The notes under the pieces were generated by a model. The model saw nothing but the letters and a program-made list of their open reading frames with translations. It ran no database searches and was not told the DNA's origin. The translations under genes and the position numbers were made by a program. Shown here one piece after another: positions 34,779 to 42,487 of a stretch of DNA of 64,000 bases. Source of the stretch: Rhizobium sp. 16-488-2b (GTDB lineage: Bacteria > Pseudomonadota > Alphaproteobacteria > Rhizobiales > Rhizobiaceae). The stretch is from the NCBI RefSeq assembly GCF_017741815.1, contig NZ_JAGHMF010000034.1, positions 186,001 through 250,000 of the forward strand. The letters run 5' to 3'. How positions within the stretch are numbered: position 1 is the first letter of the stretch; the number at the start of each line of letters is the position of its first letter.

Positions 34779-35691
34779 GCCGGTTCTCCTGCCCGCCCGC
34801 GTTGCGCACATAGAAGAGCAGGGCGATCATCACGATCATCATCAGCGTGATCGACAATGCCGAGCCGAGCGGCCAGTTGCGCCCTTGTCCGAACTGCAGT
34901 TCGATCAGGTTGCCGAGCATCAGGTTCTTGCCGCCGCCGAGAATGCTGGGCGTCACATAGGCGCCGAGCGCCGGGATGAAGACGAGGATGGAGCCGGCGA
35001 TGATGCCCGGCTTGACCAGCGGAATGATGATCCGCCGCAGGACCTTGAAAGGCGTGGCGTAAAGATCGTATCCCGCCTCGACCAAGCGGAAATCGATCTT
35101 CTCCATGCTGGCATAGAGCGGCAGGACCATCAGCGGCAGGTACACATAGACCATGCCGGTCAGGATCGCGCCGTCAGTAAACAGCATCTGGATCGGCTTC
35201 GAGATCAGCCCGAAGCGCATGAGCAAGCCGTTGATCAGCCCTTCATTGCGAATGATCTCCAGGATCGCGAAGGTACGGATCAGGAGGTTTGTCCAGAAGG
35301 GGATGGTGATCAATAGCAGCCAGAGCTCGCGGGTCGTCTCGCGGCGGGTGGCGATGAAATAGGCGGTCGGGAAGCCGATGGCGAGCGTAAGCAGCGTGGT
35401 GGCGAGCGATAGCACGACAGAGCGGATGAAGATCGAGACATGAGCGTCGGCCAGAGATAGCGAACCGTCGAAAATGTCCTGTTGCAGCGCGACGTTGATC
35501 CAGCCCTCGATGGATGGCACCCAGACGACGTCGCCATAGGGGCCTGGCGTCAGAAACGAATAGGCGACAACGATCAGCAGCGGCCCGCTGGCGGCCGCGA
35601 GAATGATCAGCAGGGCGGGTAGCGAAAGAAGCCAGCGCGTCCGGATGTCCCGGCTCTTTTCCGCTTCGATCACATCCGCCACATGGGTCAT
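34771..35691 (-). CDS. Polyamine-type ABC transporter permease (PotB-like)
   Basis: 306 residues with six or so membrane segments and the loop VEAGYDLYATPFKVLRRIIIP, the ATPase contact of binding-protein-dependent permeases. The length and the N-terminal cytosolic arm (SRDIRTRWLLSLPALLIILAA) fit PotB. It begins 1 bp after the stop of the ATPase gene and overlaps the PotC-like gene. Confidence 0.92.
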   Translation of the reverse strand: MTHVADVIEAEKSRDIRTRWLLSLPALLIILAAASGPLLIVVAYSFLTPGPYGDVVWVPSIEGWINVALQQDIFDGSLSLADAHVSIFIRSVVLSLATTLLTLAIGFPTAYFIATRRETTRELWLLLITIPFWTNLLIRTFAILEIIRNEGLINGLLMRFGLISKPIQMLFTDGAILTGMVYVYLPLMVLPLYASMEKIDFRLVEAGYDLYATPFKVLRRIIIPLVKPGIIAGSILVFIPALGAYVTPSILGGGKNLMLGNLIELQFGQGRNWPLGSALSITLMMIVMIALLFYVRNAGGQENRHG

Positions 35692-35692
35692 T

Positions 35693-36793
35693 TCAGCTCC
35701 TCAGCACCCTGGCGGCATTGGGCTCGATCGCGATGCCGACCCTGTCACCCTCGGCGTACCGCGCAGCCTGCAGCGGCTTGTTCTGCTCTCGCAGCGTAAA
35801 CAGCGTCTCGTTGTCGGCGAGGCGGACGTGATAATGCGTATCCGTGCCGAAATAGACGATCGTCTCCAGCGTGCCCGTCATCTGGCAGCGTTCATGATCC
35901 GCCGGCCCGCAAAGGGCCGCGTGTTCCGGCCTGAGCACCAGGGTGACCTCTCCGTCATCGGAAAAATTGCTGGGCATCGTCGCCGAAATGCGGCCGGCGG
36001 CGGCGGTTTCCACCTCCGCGATCCCTGAATTCACCGCGTGAATGCGCCCCTTCAGAAAATTCGTCTCGCCGATGAAGTCGGCCACGAAGCGGTCGGTCGG
36101 CGCATCGTAGATCTCGCGCGGGTTGCCGACCTGCAGGATCTTTCCCGCCGACATCACGGCGATGCGGTCCGACATGGTCAGCGCTTCCTCCTGGTCGTGG
36201 GTGACGAAGATGAAGGTGATCCCGGTTTCGGCTTGCAGGCGCTTCAGCTCAATCTGCATGTCCTTGCGCAGCTTGTAGTCCAGCGCCGACAAGGGCTCGT
36301 CGAGCAGAAGCACCTTCGGCTGCGGCGCGAGCGCGCGGGCAAGCGCCACGCGCTGCTGCTGGCCGCCCGAAATCTGGCTGGTGCGGCGGTTGGCGAGCGC
36401 TTCCATCCGCACCAGCTTCAACATCGCCGCGACCCGGTCGCGGATCTCCTGCTTCGGCCGGCCGAGCATGGTCAGGCCGAAGCCGATGTTTTCGGCAACC
36501 GTCATGTGTGGGAACAGCGCGTAGGTCTGGAAGACCGTATTGATCGGCCGCTTGAATGGCGGCATCGCGGCGATGTTATCGCCGTTCAGCATGATCTCAC
36601 CTGATGTCGGGTATTCGAAGCCGGCGATCAGGCGCAGGAGCGTTGTCTTGCCGCAGCCGGATGGCCCGAGAAGGGTGAAAAACTCATTCTGCCTGATGGA
36701 AACCGATGCGTCGTCTACCGCGGAAAATGCGTACTCACCAAAGCCGAACACCTTGGAAACACTGCGAATCTCAATCGCGTTCAATCCCGCCAT
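35693..36793 (-). CDS. Polyamine-type ABC transporter ATPase (PotA-like)
   Basis: 366 residues. Walker A GPSGCGKTT, Q-loop FQTYALFPHM, signature ISGGQQQRVALARALAP, Walker B LLLDEPLSALD and the switch histidine in FVTHDQEEALT are all present in the first 240 residues. A C-terminal TOBE/OB regulatory domain follows (about 280-366). This is the PotA/CysA architecture. It lies 117 bp downstream of the amidohydrolase gene and is coupled to the permease genes. Confidence 0.95.
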   Translation of the reverse strand: MAGLNAIEIRSVSKVFGFGEYAFSAVDDASVSIRQNEFFTLLGPSGCGKTTLLRLIAGFEYPTSGEIMLNGDNIAAMPPFKRPINTVFQTYALFPHMTVAENIGFGLTMLGRPKQEIRDRVAAMLKLVRMEALANRRTSQISGGQQQRVALARALAPQPKVLLLDEPLSALDYKLRKDMQIELKRLQAETGITFIFVTHDQEEALTMSDRIAVMSAGKILQVGNPREIYDAPTDRFVADFIGETNFLKGRIHAVNSGIAEVETAAAGRISATMPSNFSDDGEVTLVLRPEHAALCGPADHERCQMTGTLETIVYFGTDTHYHVRLADNETLFTLREQNKPLQAARYAEGDRVGIAIEPNAARVLRS

Positions 36794-36910
36794 ATGCGGC
36801 CCACTCGTGGTTGCTGATGCTGCTGTTCCCGCCTTTTCGGCTTTTGGCTAGGTGACCACACGCGTTCTGCGTTGACAACCAGATTTTACGCTTCCGGTAG
36901 AAAATATTTA

Positions 36911-38581
36911 TCAATCGGAAAAACTAATATACCCGCCGCAGATAGTCGTGACCGGCTTGACGGTGTCGAGATCATCGGGGTCGATCGCCTCGATATCGCT
37001 GTCGAGAATGACGATATCGGCCAAGTAGCCTTGCCTGATCATGCCCTTGCGATCTTCCTTGAACTCGGCGTAAGCGCCCTCGACACAATAAGCGGCGAGC
37101 GCTTCCGGCAGCGAGAAAGACTGGTCGGGATCGCTGTCGCTCCATTTCTTGCGCGTCACCGCCGCCTTGAGGCCTACGAGCGGATCGATCGGCGAAACCG
37201 GCCAATCGGATGCGAAGCAGATATGGGCACCGGCGTCCTTCAGCGTGCGCCAGGCGTAGCTGACCGGCCAACGCTGCTTGCCGATCCGCGAGATCGTCGG
37301 CTCCAGTGGCAGGCCGGCGCATCCCGGCGGATGGGGAGGCTGCATAGAGGCGATGACGCCGAGTTCGGCGAAACGCTTGATGTCGTCTGGATACACAACC
37401 TCGATATGTTCGATGCGATGGCGGCTGTCGCGCGCACCATTCTCTTCGCGCGCCGCCGCGTAACCATCAAGCACTGCCCGCACAGCGCCGTCTCCGATCG
37501 CGTGGACGGCAATCTGCAGGCCCCGCCGATCGGCCTCGACGGCAACCGCGCAAAACGCTTCGGGCGTGAATAAACCCTCACCGCGATCGCCTGGCTTGTC
37601 GGCGTAGGGCTCGACCATCACGGCGGTGCCGCTTTCGATCACGCCGTCATAGAAGAGTTTGACGAGGCCGGAAGAGAGCCAGTCGCTCTTGTAGCTGGCC
37701 GCCATGTTCGAGGCCTTATCGAGCATGTCGAGTGACATGAAATTCTTGAAATGGAGGGGGATCTGCACGCGGCAGGGCAGGTGGCCACCCTCCTTCTCTA
37801 TCGCGGCGAGCAGCTGCAGCTGATAGAGATTGCCGTCCATATTCTGGACGGTGGTGATGCCATGGCGGGCGCAATAGGCAAGGCCCGTTCGCATCACGGC
37901 AATGTCCTGCGCCCACTGGGCGGCATCCGGATATGGCTCAGGCTCGCCGCCGGTCGAGAGGCCGAGCCGGTAGCGATCGAAACCGCCGGCGGCCTGAAGC
38001 GGGCTGAAGGCTTCCATTTCGCGGAGCTCGCCGGTGGCAAATCCATCCGCGCCCATCACAACCTCGTTGCCGGGCCTTAGGTCGGCGCCGTGGAGAATGC
38101 CCACCAGCTCAAGCGCAACAGTGTTCGCCCAGGCCGTATGATGATCGGGCGCGAAGAGAACGAGCGGCTGATCTGGCAGGATGGCATCCAGGTGTTGGCG
38201 GGTCAGCGGCTCTGCTTCGCCAAGAATATTGTAGTCGGCGCCCTGTGCGAAAAGCACCTTCTGCGTCCGCCGGCCCTGCGCGTAGTCACGGATGGCCTCG
38301 GTCAGCGCGGCCAGTCCCGTCACGCCCTTGAGCTGAAGATGATCCAGCTCGGCGGCACCGGAAAACAGGTGCATGTGGTTTTCTGAAAAGCCCGGCAGAA
38401 CCGTTTTGTTGTGCGCGTCGATCACTCGCGTGCTGGGGCCGCGATGGGCCTCTATCTCCTCGCCGGTGCCGACAGCGATGATCTTTCCATTGCCAAGCGC
38501 CACCGCTTGGGCGTCAGGGTAATGGGGATCGAGGGTGAGGACGCGGGCGTTGATTACGATGATGTCGGCCGTCGATGTCAT
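36911..38581 (-). CDS. Amidohydrolase-3 family metal-dependent hydrolase (YtcJ-like)
   Basis: 556 residues from the ATG at 38581 (an in-frame ATG at 38608 is possible). The N-terminal sandwich domain (TADIIVINARVLTLDP) leads to the metal-binding HMH in GFSENHMHLFSG. The rest is a TIM barrel with IAVHAIGDGAV and HRIEHIEV histidines and the late aspartate in ICFASDWPVSPIDP. The family includes N-substituted formamide deformylases and other amide hydrolases. It is first in the polyamine-type operon and divergent from a LysR gene. A role in releasing an acyl or formyl group from the transported compound is inferred from context only. Confidence 0.9.
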   Translation of the reverse strand: MTSTADIIVINARVLTLDPHYPDAQAVALGNGKIIAVGTGEEIEAHRGPSTRVIDAHNKTVLPGFSENHMHLFSGAAELDHLQLKGVTGLAALTEAIRDYAQGRRTQKVLFAQGADYNILGEAEPLTRQHLDAILPDQPLVLFAPDHHTAWANTVALELVGILHGADLRPGNEVVMGADGFATGELREMEAFSPLQAAGGFDRYRLGLSTGGEPEPYPDAAQWAQDIAVMRTGLAYCARHGITTVQNMDGNLYQLQLLAAIEKEGGHLPCRVQIPLHFKNFMSLDMLDKASNMAASYKSDWLSSGLVKLFYDGVIESGTAVMVEPYADKPGDRGEGLFTPEAFCAVAVEADRRGLQIAVHAIGDGAVRAVLDGYAAAREENGARDSRHRIEHIEVVYPDDIKRFAELGVIASMQPPHPPGCAGLPLEPTISRIGKQRWPVSYAWRTLKDAGAHICFASDWPVSPIDPLVGLKAAVTRKKWSDSDPDQSFSLPEALAAYCVEGAYAEFKEDRKGMIRQGYLADIVILDSDIEAIDPDDLDTVKPVTTICGGYISFSD

Positions 38582-38679
38582 GGGATGCTCGCTGCTGAAG
38601 GAATGCATGCGAGCTAAACCGATGACGATGATGAATTCAACCGGCTTTCGCGCGGCCTGACCGCGCAACGATGAAAATA

Positions 38680-38731
38680 ATCACTGGTGATATCCATGTC
38701 TGCGATGCTAGGTTCGGGCTCAAATTATACT
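38680..38731 (+). promoter_or_regulatory. Candidate LysR operator and promoter region
   Basis: ATCAC-TG-GTGAT (38680-38691) is a short dyad in the divergent region between the amidohydrolase operon and the LysR gene. TATACT at 38726-38731 is a plausible -10 for the LysR gene, giving a very short leader. Neither has further support. Confidence 0.35.
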
Positions 38732-38743
38732 ATGGATTCATGG

Positions 38744-39634
38744 ATGAAGCGCGACGAACTCGGAGACCTTGCCGCTTTTCTGGTGGTAGCTGAAGAGCGC
38801 AGTTTTACACGCGCGGCGGCCCAACTCGGCACATCGCAATCCTCGCTCAGCCACACGGTTCGCCGTCTCGAAGAGCGGATGGGCGTGCGCCTGTTGACGA
38901 GGACGACACGCAACGTGTCGCCGACGGAGGCGGGCGAGCAGCTCGTAGAAACGTTGCGGCCCGCATTCAACGATATTCGCGGACGTATCGACGCTTTGAG
39001 CGCGATGCGGCAAAAGCCCGCCGGCACGATCCGGATCACGTCGAGCCGGCATGCCGCCGAGACCATTCTCATGCCGGCGGCCAAGCGGCTGATGGCCGAA
39101 TATCCCGATATCAGCATCGAGATTTCGATCGAACAACGGCTGATCGATCTGGTGACCGAACGCTACGATGCCGGCGTCCGGTTGGGGGAACGGGTCGAAA
39201 AGGACATGATCGCGGTCAAGATCGGGCCGGAGCTTCGGATGGTGGTCGCCGGATCGCCCGAGTATTTCGAGCGGCACCCGAAACCAATCACGCCGCAAGA
39301 CCTGACGCATCATACCTGCATCAACCTGCGGCTTCCGACGCTCGGCGGCCTTTACGCCTGGGAGTTCGAGAAGGATGGGCGACCACTCAACGTGCGCGTC
39401 GAGGGGCAATTCATTTGCAACGACGTGCCGATGATCATCGACGCGGCGCTCAGCGGGCTGGGGCTGACATGCCTGCCGGACGATCACTTAGGCCAGCTGA
39501 TCCAAGAAGGGAAGCTGATCGAGGTTTTGGGAGACTGGTCGCCACTGTTTCCTGGCTATCACCTCTATTACCCGAGTCGTCGTCTCGCATCGCCAGCCTT
39601 CGCGCTCCTCGTTGACGCGCTGCGCTATCGGTGA
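38744..39634 (+). CDS. LysR-family regulator
   Basis: About 296 residues. The winged helix is plain (DLAAFLVVAEERSFTRAAAQ, then LGTSQSSLSHTVRRLEERMG), followed by a ligand-binding domain with AAETILMPAAKRLMAEYPDI. Earlier ATGs at 38687 and 38732 are in frame; 38744 gives the usual LysR N-terminus. It is divergent from the amidohydrolase/Pot/deacetylase operon and is the most likely regulator of it. Confidence 0.9.
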   Translation: MKRDELGDLAAFLVVAEERSFTRAAAQLGTSQSSLSHTVRRLEERMGVRLLTRTTRNVSPTEAGEQLVETLRPAFNDIRGRIDALSAMRQKPAGTIRITSSRHAAETILMPAAKRLMAEYPDISIEISIEQRLIDLVTERYDAGVRLGERVEKDMIAVKIGPELRMVVAGSPEYFERHPKPITPQDLTHHTCINLRLPTLGGLYAWEFEKDGRPLNVRVEGQFICNDVPMIIDAALSGLGLTCLPDDHLGQLIQEGKLIEVLGDWSPLFPGYHLYYPSRRLASPAFALLVDALRYR

Positions 39635-39764
39635 GGCGCGCGACCAATCCGTTTTATGAATCGCTCGCATAGCGCTATGCGCAACAATGCACCTAGTCGA
39701 TGGCAGACGACTGGCCTATTTCGCTCGATAAAACGGCAACGAAAACGCTCACAGGAGTGCGACA

Positions 39765-40166
39765 GTGGAAATTACTAGAAGCGGCGCAATGGCGTCGGCG
39801 AAAGGGCCGGATGACTATTTCACCGGTACTGTTCGGCTTGATGCGCGGTTCAACGGCAGCGGAAATCTGAGCGGAGCGACCGTCACCTTCGAGCCAGGTG
39901 CGCGCACCGCTTGGCACACGCACCCGCTAGGGCAGACATTGATCGTGTTGTCGGGGCTCGGCTTGGCTCAGCGTGAAGGTGGGGAGATCGAGGAAATCCG
40001 ACCTGGCGATATCGTCTGGTTCGAGCCTGGCGAGAAGCATTGGCACGGCGCTTCACCCAACTGCGCAATGAGCCATCTTGCGATCGCGGAGATGAAGGAT
40101 GGGTCCGCTGTCACCTGGATGGAGAAGGTCACGGCTCGGGATTACGCGGGTCTGAGCGCGTCATGA
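39765..40166 (+). CDS. Cupin-domain protein
   Basis: 133 residues, GTG start with AGGAG 9 nt upstream. A single cupin barrel: motif 1 is PGARTAWHTHPLGQTLIVLSG (His-x-His plus glutamine) and motif 2 is PGDIVWFEPGEKHWHGA, so a metal site is present. Small cupins of this type include tetrahydrofuran and quercetin dioxygenase-like proteins; no specific reaction can be assigned. It overlaps the next gene by 4 bp (ATGA), so the pair is translationally coupled. Confidence 0.88.
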   Translation: MEITRSGAMASAKGPDDYFTGTVRLDARFNGSGNLSGATVTFEPGARTAWHTHPLGQTLIVLSGLGLAQREGGEIEEIRPGDIVWFEPGEKHWHGASPNCAMSHLAIAEMKDGSAVTWMEKVTARDYAGLSAS

Positions 40167-40864
40167 AGCCATACATAATCTGCCACATGATGACTTCGCT
40201 CGACGGCGGCCTGCATCCGAGCCGCTGGACGGCCAGTCCGGATGGAAATCGCGCCGTATGGTCGGCGACCTACGAGACGATGCACAAGCGTTTTGGCGCG
40301 GATGGGTGGCTGGTCGGCCGCGTCACGATGGCCGAAATGTCGAAGGCCGGCCCGCATGCGCCGGCCGGACCATTCGAGGTCGACCGATCGCTGCATATTG
40401 CCAAGCCGGATGCCCAGAGCTTTGCCATTGCCATCGACCCGCACGGCAAGCTGCATTTCAGCAGCGGTGATTTTGATGGCGATCATGTGATCGTGTCGCT
40501 CGGCAAGGATGTCGCTGATCAGCATCTCGCCGAGCTCGTTGCCGATGGCGTGTCCTATGTCGTATCCGACGGTGACGAGATGGATCTCGCCGGCTTGTTG
40601 GAAACATTGGCACGCGAATTCAATATCCACCGTCTGCTCCTGGAAGGCGGAGCGGCGGTCAACGGTTCGTTCTTCGCGGCGGGACTGGTCGACGAACTGA
40701 GCCTGCTGATGGCCCCTGCCGTCGATGCGCGCAAGGGAAGCGACCGGTTCATCGAATTCGGGCAGGATGGTTTGGCGGGCAAATGCGAGCTTTCGCTTCT
40801 CTCATGCGACAAGCTGGATGACGGCATGTTGCACTTGACCTACGCCGTAAAGGCTTCGCGTTAG
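40163..40864 (+). CDS. RibD C-terminal/dihydrofolate reductase-family protein
   Basis: 233 residues from the ATG that overlaps the cupin stop. It opens MKPYIICHMMTSLDGGLHPS, the NADPH-site start of the RibD C-terminal (5-amino-6-(5-phosphoribosylamino)uracil reductase) family, and later shows FNIHRLLLEGGAAVNGSFFA, the conserved Glu-Gly-Gly nucleotide loop. Stand-alone members are NADPH-dependent reductases of uncertain substrate. The deaminase half of RibD is absent and no riboflavin gene is nearby, so a role outside riboflavin synthesis is likely. Confidence 0.88.
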   Translation: MKPYIICHMMTSLDGGLHPSRWTASPDGNRAVWSATYETMHKRFGADGWLVGRVTMAEMSKAGPHAPAGPFEVDRSLHIAKPDAQSFAIAIDPHGKLHFSSGDFDGDHVIVSLGKDVADQHLAELVADGVSYVVSDGDEMDLAGLLETLAREFNIHRLLLEGGAAVNGSFFAAGLVDELSLLMAPAVDARKGSDRFIEFGQDGLAGKCELSLLSCDKLDDGMLHLTYAVKASR

Positions 40865-40904
40865 GCGCATTGGTATAGCGCGTTGTGTCGAGCTACTGCT
40901 TTGG

Positions 40905-40935
40905 CAAATAAACCGGCGGCGCATGACGCCGCCGG
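40905..40935 (-). terminator. Terminator of the nitroreductase gene
   Basis: A perfect 9-bp stem (CCGGCGGCG / CGCCGCCGG, 40913-40935, 5-nt loop) followed on the minus strand by TTTATTTG. It starts 9 bp after the nitroreductase stop and may also stop the convergent plus-strand pair. Confidence 0.75.
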
Positions 40936-40944
40936 CAGATATTA

Positions 40945-41544
40945 TCAGCCGAAGACCTTGAAGCGGTCGCTGTCGTCCATGAACGCCTTTTCGCCGAAGG
41001 CGGCGGAGTTGGCGCCGAACGGCATCTGCGCGCGCAGCTTCCACGAGGCCGGGATGTTCCACGCGGCTGCGATCTCGGCGTCGGCCAGCGGGTTGTAGTG
41101 CTGCAGGCTGGCGCCGATGTCGGATGCGGCGAGCGCCGACCAGACGGCGAACTGAGCCATGCCGCTCGACTGTTCCGACCAGATCGGGAAGTTGTCAGCG
41201 TAAAGCGCGAACTTTTCCTGCAGGCCCTTCACGACGTCTTGGTCTTCAAAGAAGAGAACGGTGCCGGCACCTGCGGCGAAGCTGTTGATGCGCTTTTCAG
41301 TCGATTCAAACGCGTCGGCGGGCACGATCTTGCGCAGTGCGTCCATCACGAAGCCCCAGAGCTTGTCGCTCTCGGCGCCGTAGAGAACCAGAACGCGCGA
41401 GCTCTGCGAGTTGAAGGAAGACGGCGTGTGCTTGACGGCTTCCTGGATGAGCTTGGTGGTTTCTTCCTGGGAGATCGGCAGGGTCTTGCCGAGCGCATAC
41501 TGGCTGCGGCGCTTCTTGATGGATTCAATAAGAGTATTGGTCAT
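40945..41544 (-). CDS. Nitroreductase-family protein
   Basis: 199 residues from the ATG at 41544. It starts with the family pattern LIESIKKRRSQYALGKTLPI and continues with VKHTPSSFNSQSSRVLVLYG, the FMN-binding region, and SSGMAQFAVWSALAASDIGA. It resembles the fungal Hbn1/Frm2-like and YdgI-type short nitroreductases. It should be an FMN-dependent NAD(P)H oxidoreductase acting on nitro compounds or fatty-acid-type signals. The frame extends upstream to 41685, but the extension has no family resemblance. Confidence 0.9.
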   Translation of the reverse strand: MTNTLIESIKKRRSQYALGKTLPISQEETTKLIQEAVKHTPSSFNSQSSRVLVLYGAESDKLWGFVMDALRKIVPADAFESTEKRINSFAAGAGTVLFFEDQDVVKGLQEKFALYADNFPIWSEQSSGMAQFAVWSALAASDIGASLQHYNPLADAEIAAAWNIPASWKLRAQMPFGANSAAFGEKAFMDDSDRFKVFG

Positions 41545-41723
41545 GTGGGGCGCTATCCTTTTTCGTATATGCGGCCACCCTGCTGCTGGGAGGAGCAGCG
41601 ACATGCGGCCGGCAAGAAGGGATAGTGCATGCGAACGGATATGCATATTGCGTTGCATCAAGCGCGCGAGATTTTTTTGCTCCATCGCGATCTTGTGACC
41701 GTTTCGCCCGTGCCTCCCGAAGG

Positions 41724-41942
41724 CTATGACTTTAGCGGCAACTCGTCGCGCGCCAGCCGCGCGAGCTCTTTCTCGTCCTGCACGCCGAATTCAAACCAGT
41801 CGATCAGCGCCTTGGCGGTCGCCTGACCCCGGTCACTGCTCACGTTGCAGTTCTGCTCAAGGCACCATTGTTTGAGGATGCGATCCAGCATCTCCATTGC
41901 TTCCGATGTCAGCGCCTCTTTTGGCCAATCCGTCTTCGTCAT
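41724..41942 (-). CDS. Small hypothetical protein
   Basis: 72 residues (MTKTDWPKEALTSEAMEML ...), acidic and helical, with two cysteines (QWCLEQNCNV). It reads like a real small soluble protein of Rhizobiales but no family was recognised. The ATG at 41942 follows a G-rich stretch at good distance; an ATG at 41957 would add five residues. Isolated gene. Confidence 0.6.
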   Translation of the reverse strand: MTKTDWPKEALTSEAMEMLDRILKQWCLEQNCNVSSDRGQATAKALIDWFEFGVQDEKELARLARDELPLKS

Positions 41943-42111
41943 CGCATCCACCCCCATTTCGCACCACCGTAACGCGTATCCGCCGGGGCGCTATGACCGG
42001 CAAAGCACAGCCGCGCAAAATCGTCGCCGACCGTCCGGTATCGACGATGACGTTCAAATATTGGAACGCCACAACCGGACGTGCGTTAACCGGTATCGGA
42101 GGTATTGCGTT

Positions 42112-42363
42112 ATGGACCCGAAACGATGGAGTCGGCCGATCTACTTCCAGGCGAGCAGATACGGCGAATTTCGAACAGTGACGAATACAAGCGAGGCCGC
42201 CACGGCGTTGAATACGGCGTGGCCAATCGCTCGCGGGCGCAGTCTGAAGACCGCCAAGCGCACCTGCCAGCAGGTTCTAAGCGGCAAGCGACCGCCATCC
42301 GAGGCCAGAAATGCCTTCATCGCGGCGGCTGTCGAGGCCAATGTTTACGTCAAGGAACGATAG
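42112..42363 (+). CDS. DUF982-family protein
   Basis: 83 residues from the ATG at 42112, preceded by GGAGG. Pattern: TVTNTSEAATALNTAWPIAR, then a Cys-containing helix (AKRTCQQVLSGKRPPSEAR) and FIAAAVEANVYV. This is the DUF982 family, small proteins nearly confined to Rhizobiales and usually present in many copies. Function unknown. The same frame runs open upstream to 41845, but only the part from 42112 shows family similarity. Confidence 0.85.
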   Translation: MDPKRWSRPIYFQASRYGEFRTVTNTSEAATALNTAWPIARGRSLKTAKRTCQQVLSGKRPPSEARNAFIAAAVEANVYVKER

Positions 42364-42487
42364 CCGGAGCAGAAATCAGAAAAATCTTATTTAGGTAGAG
42401 TGCAAAGATAGAAGTTTAATGATGCATTCAATCCGATTTGAACACGAGCGTGCCACTATGGGTTTCGTAATCTCGAGTGGGACAATC

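Noticed and set aside
41897..42181. Plus-strand ORF overlapping the DUF982 gene start
   Set aside because: Different frame from the DUF982 gene, no ribosome site and no family pattern; it overlaps a better-supported gene at its end.
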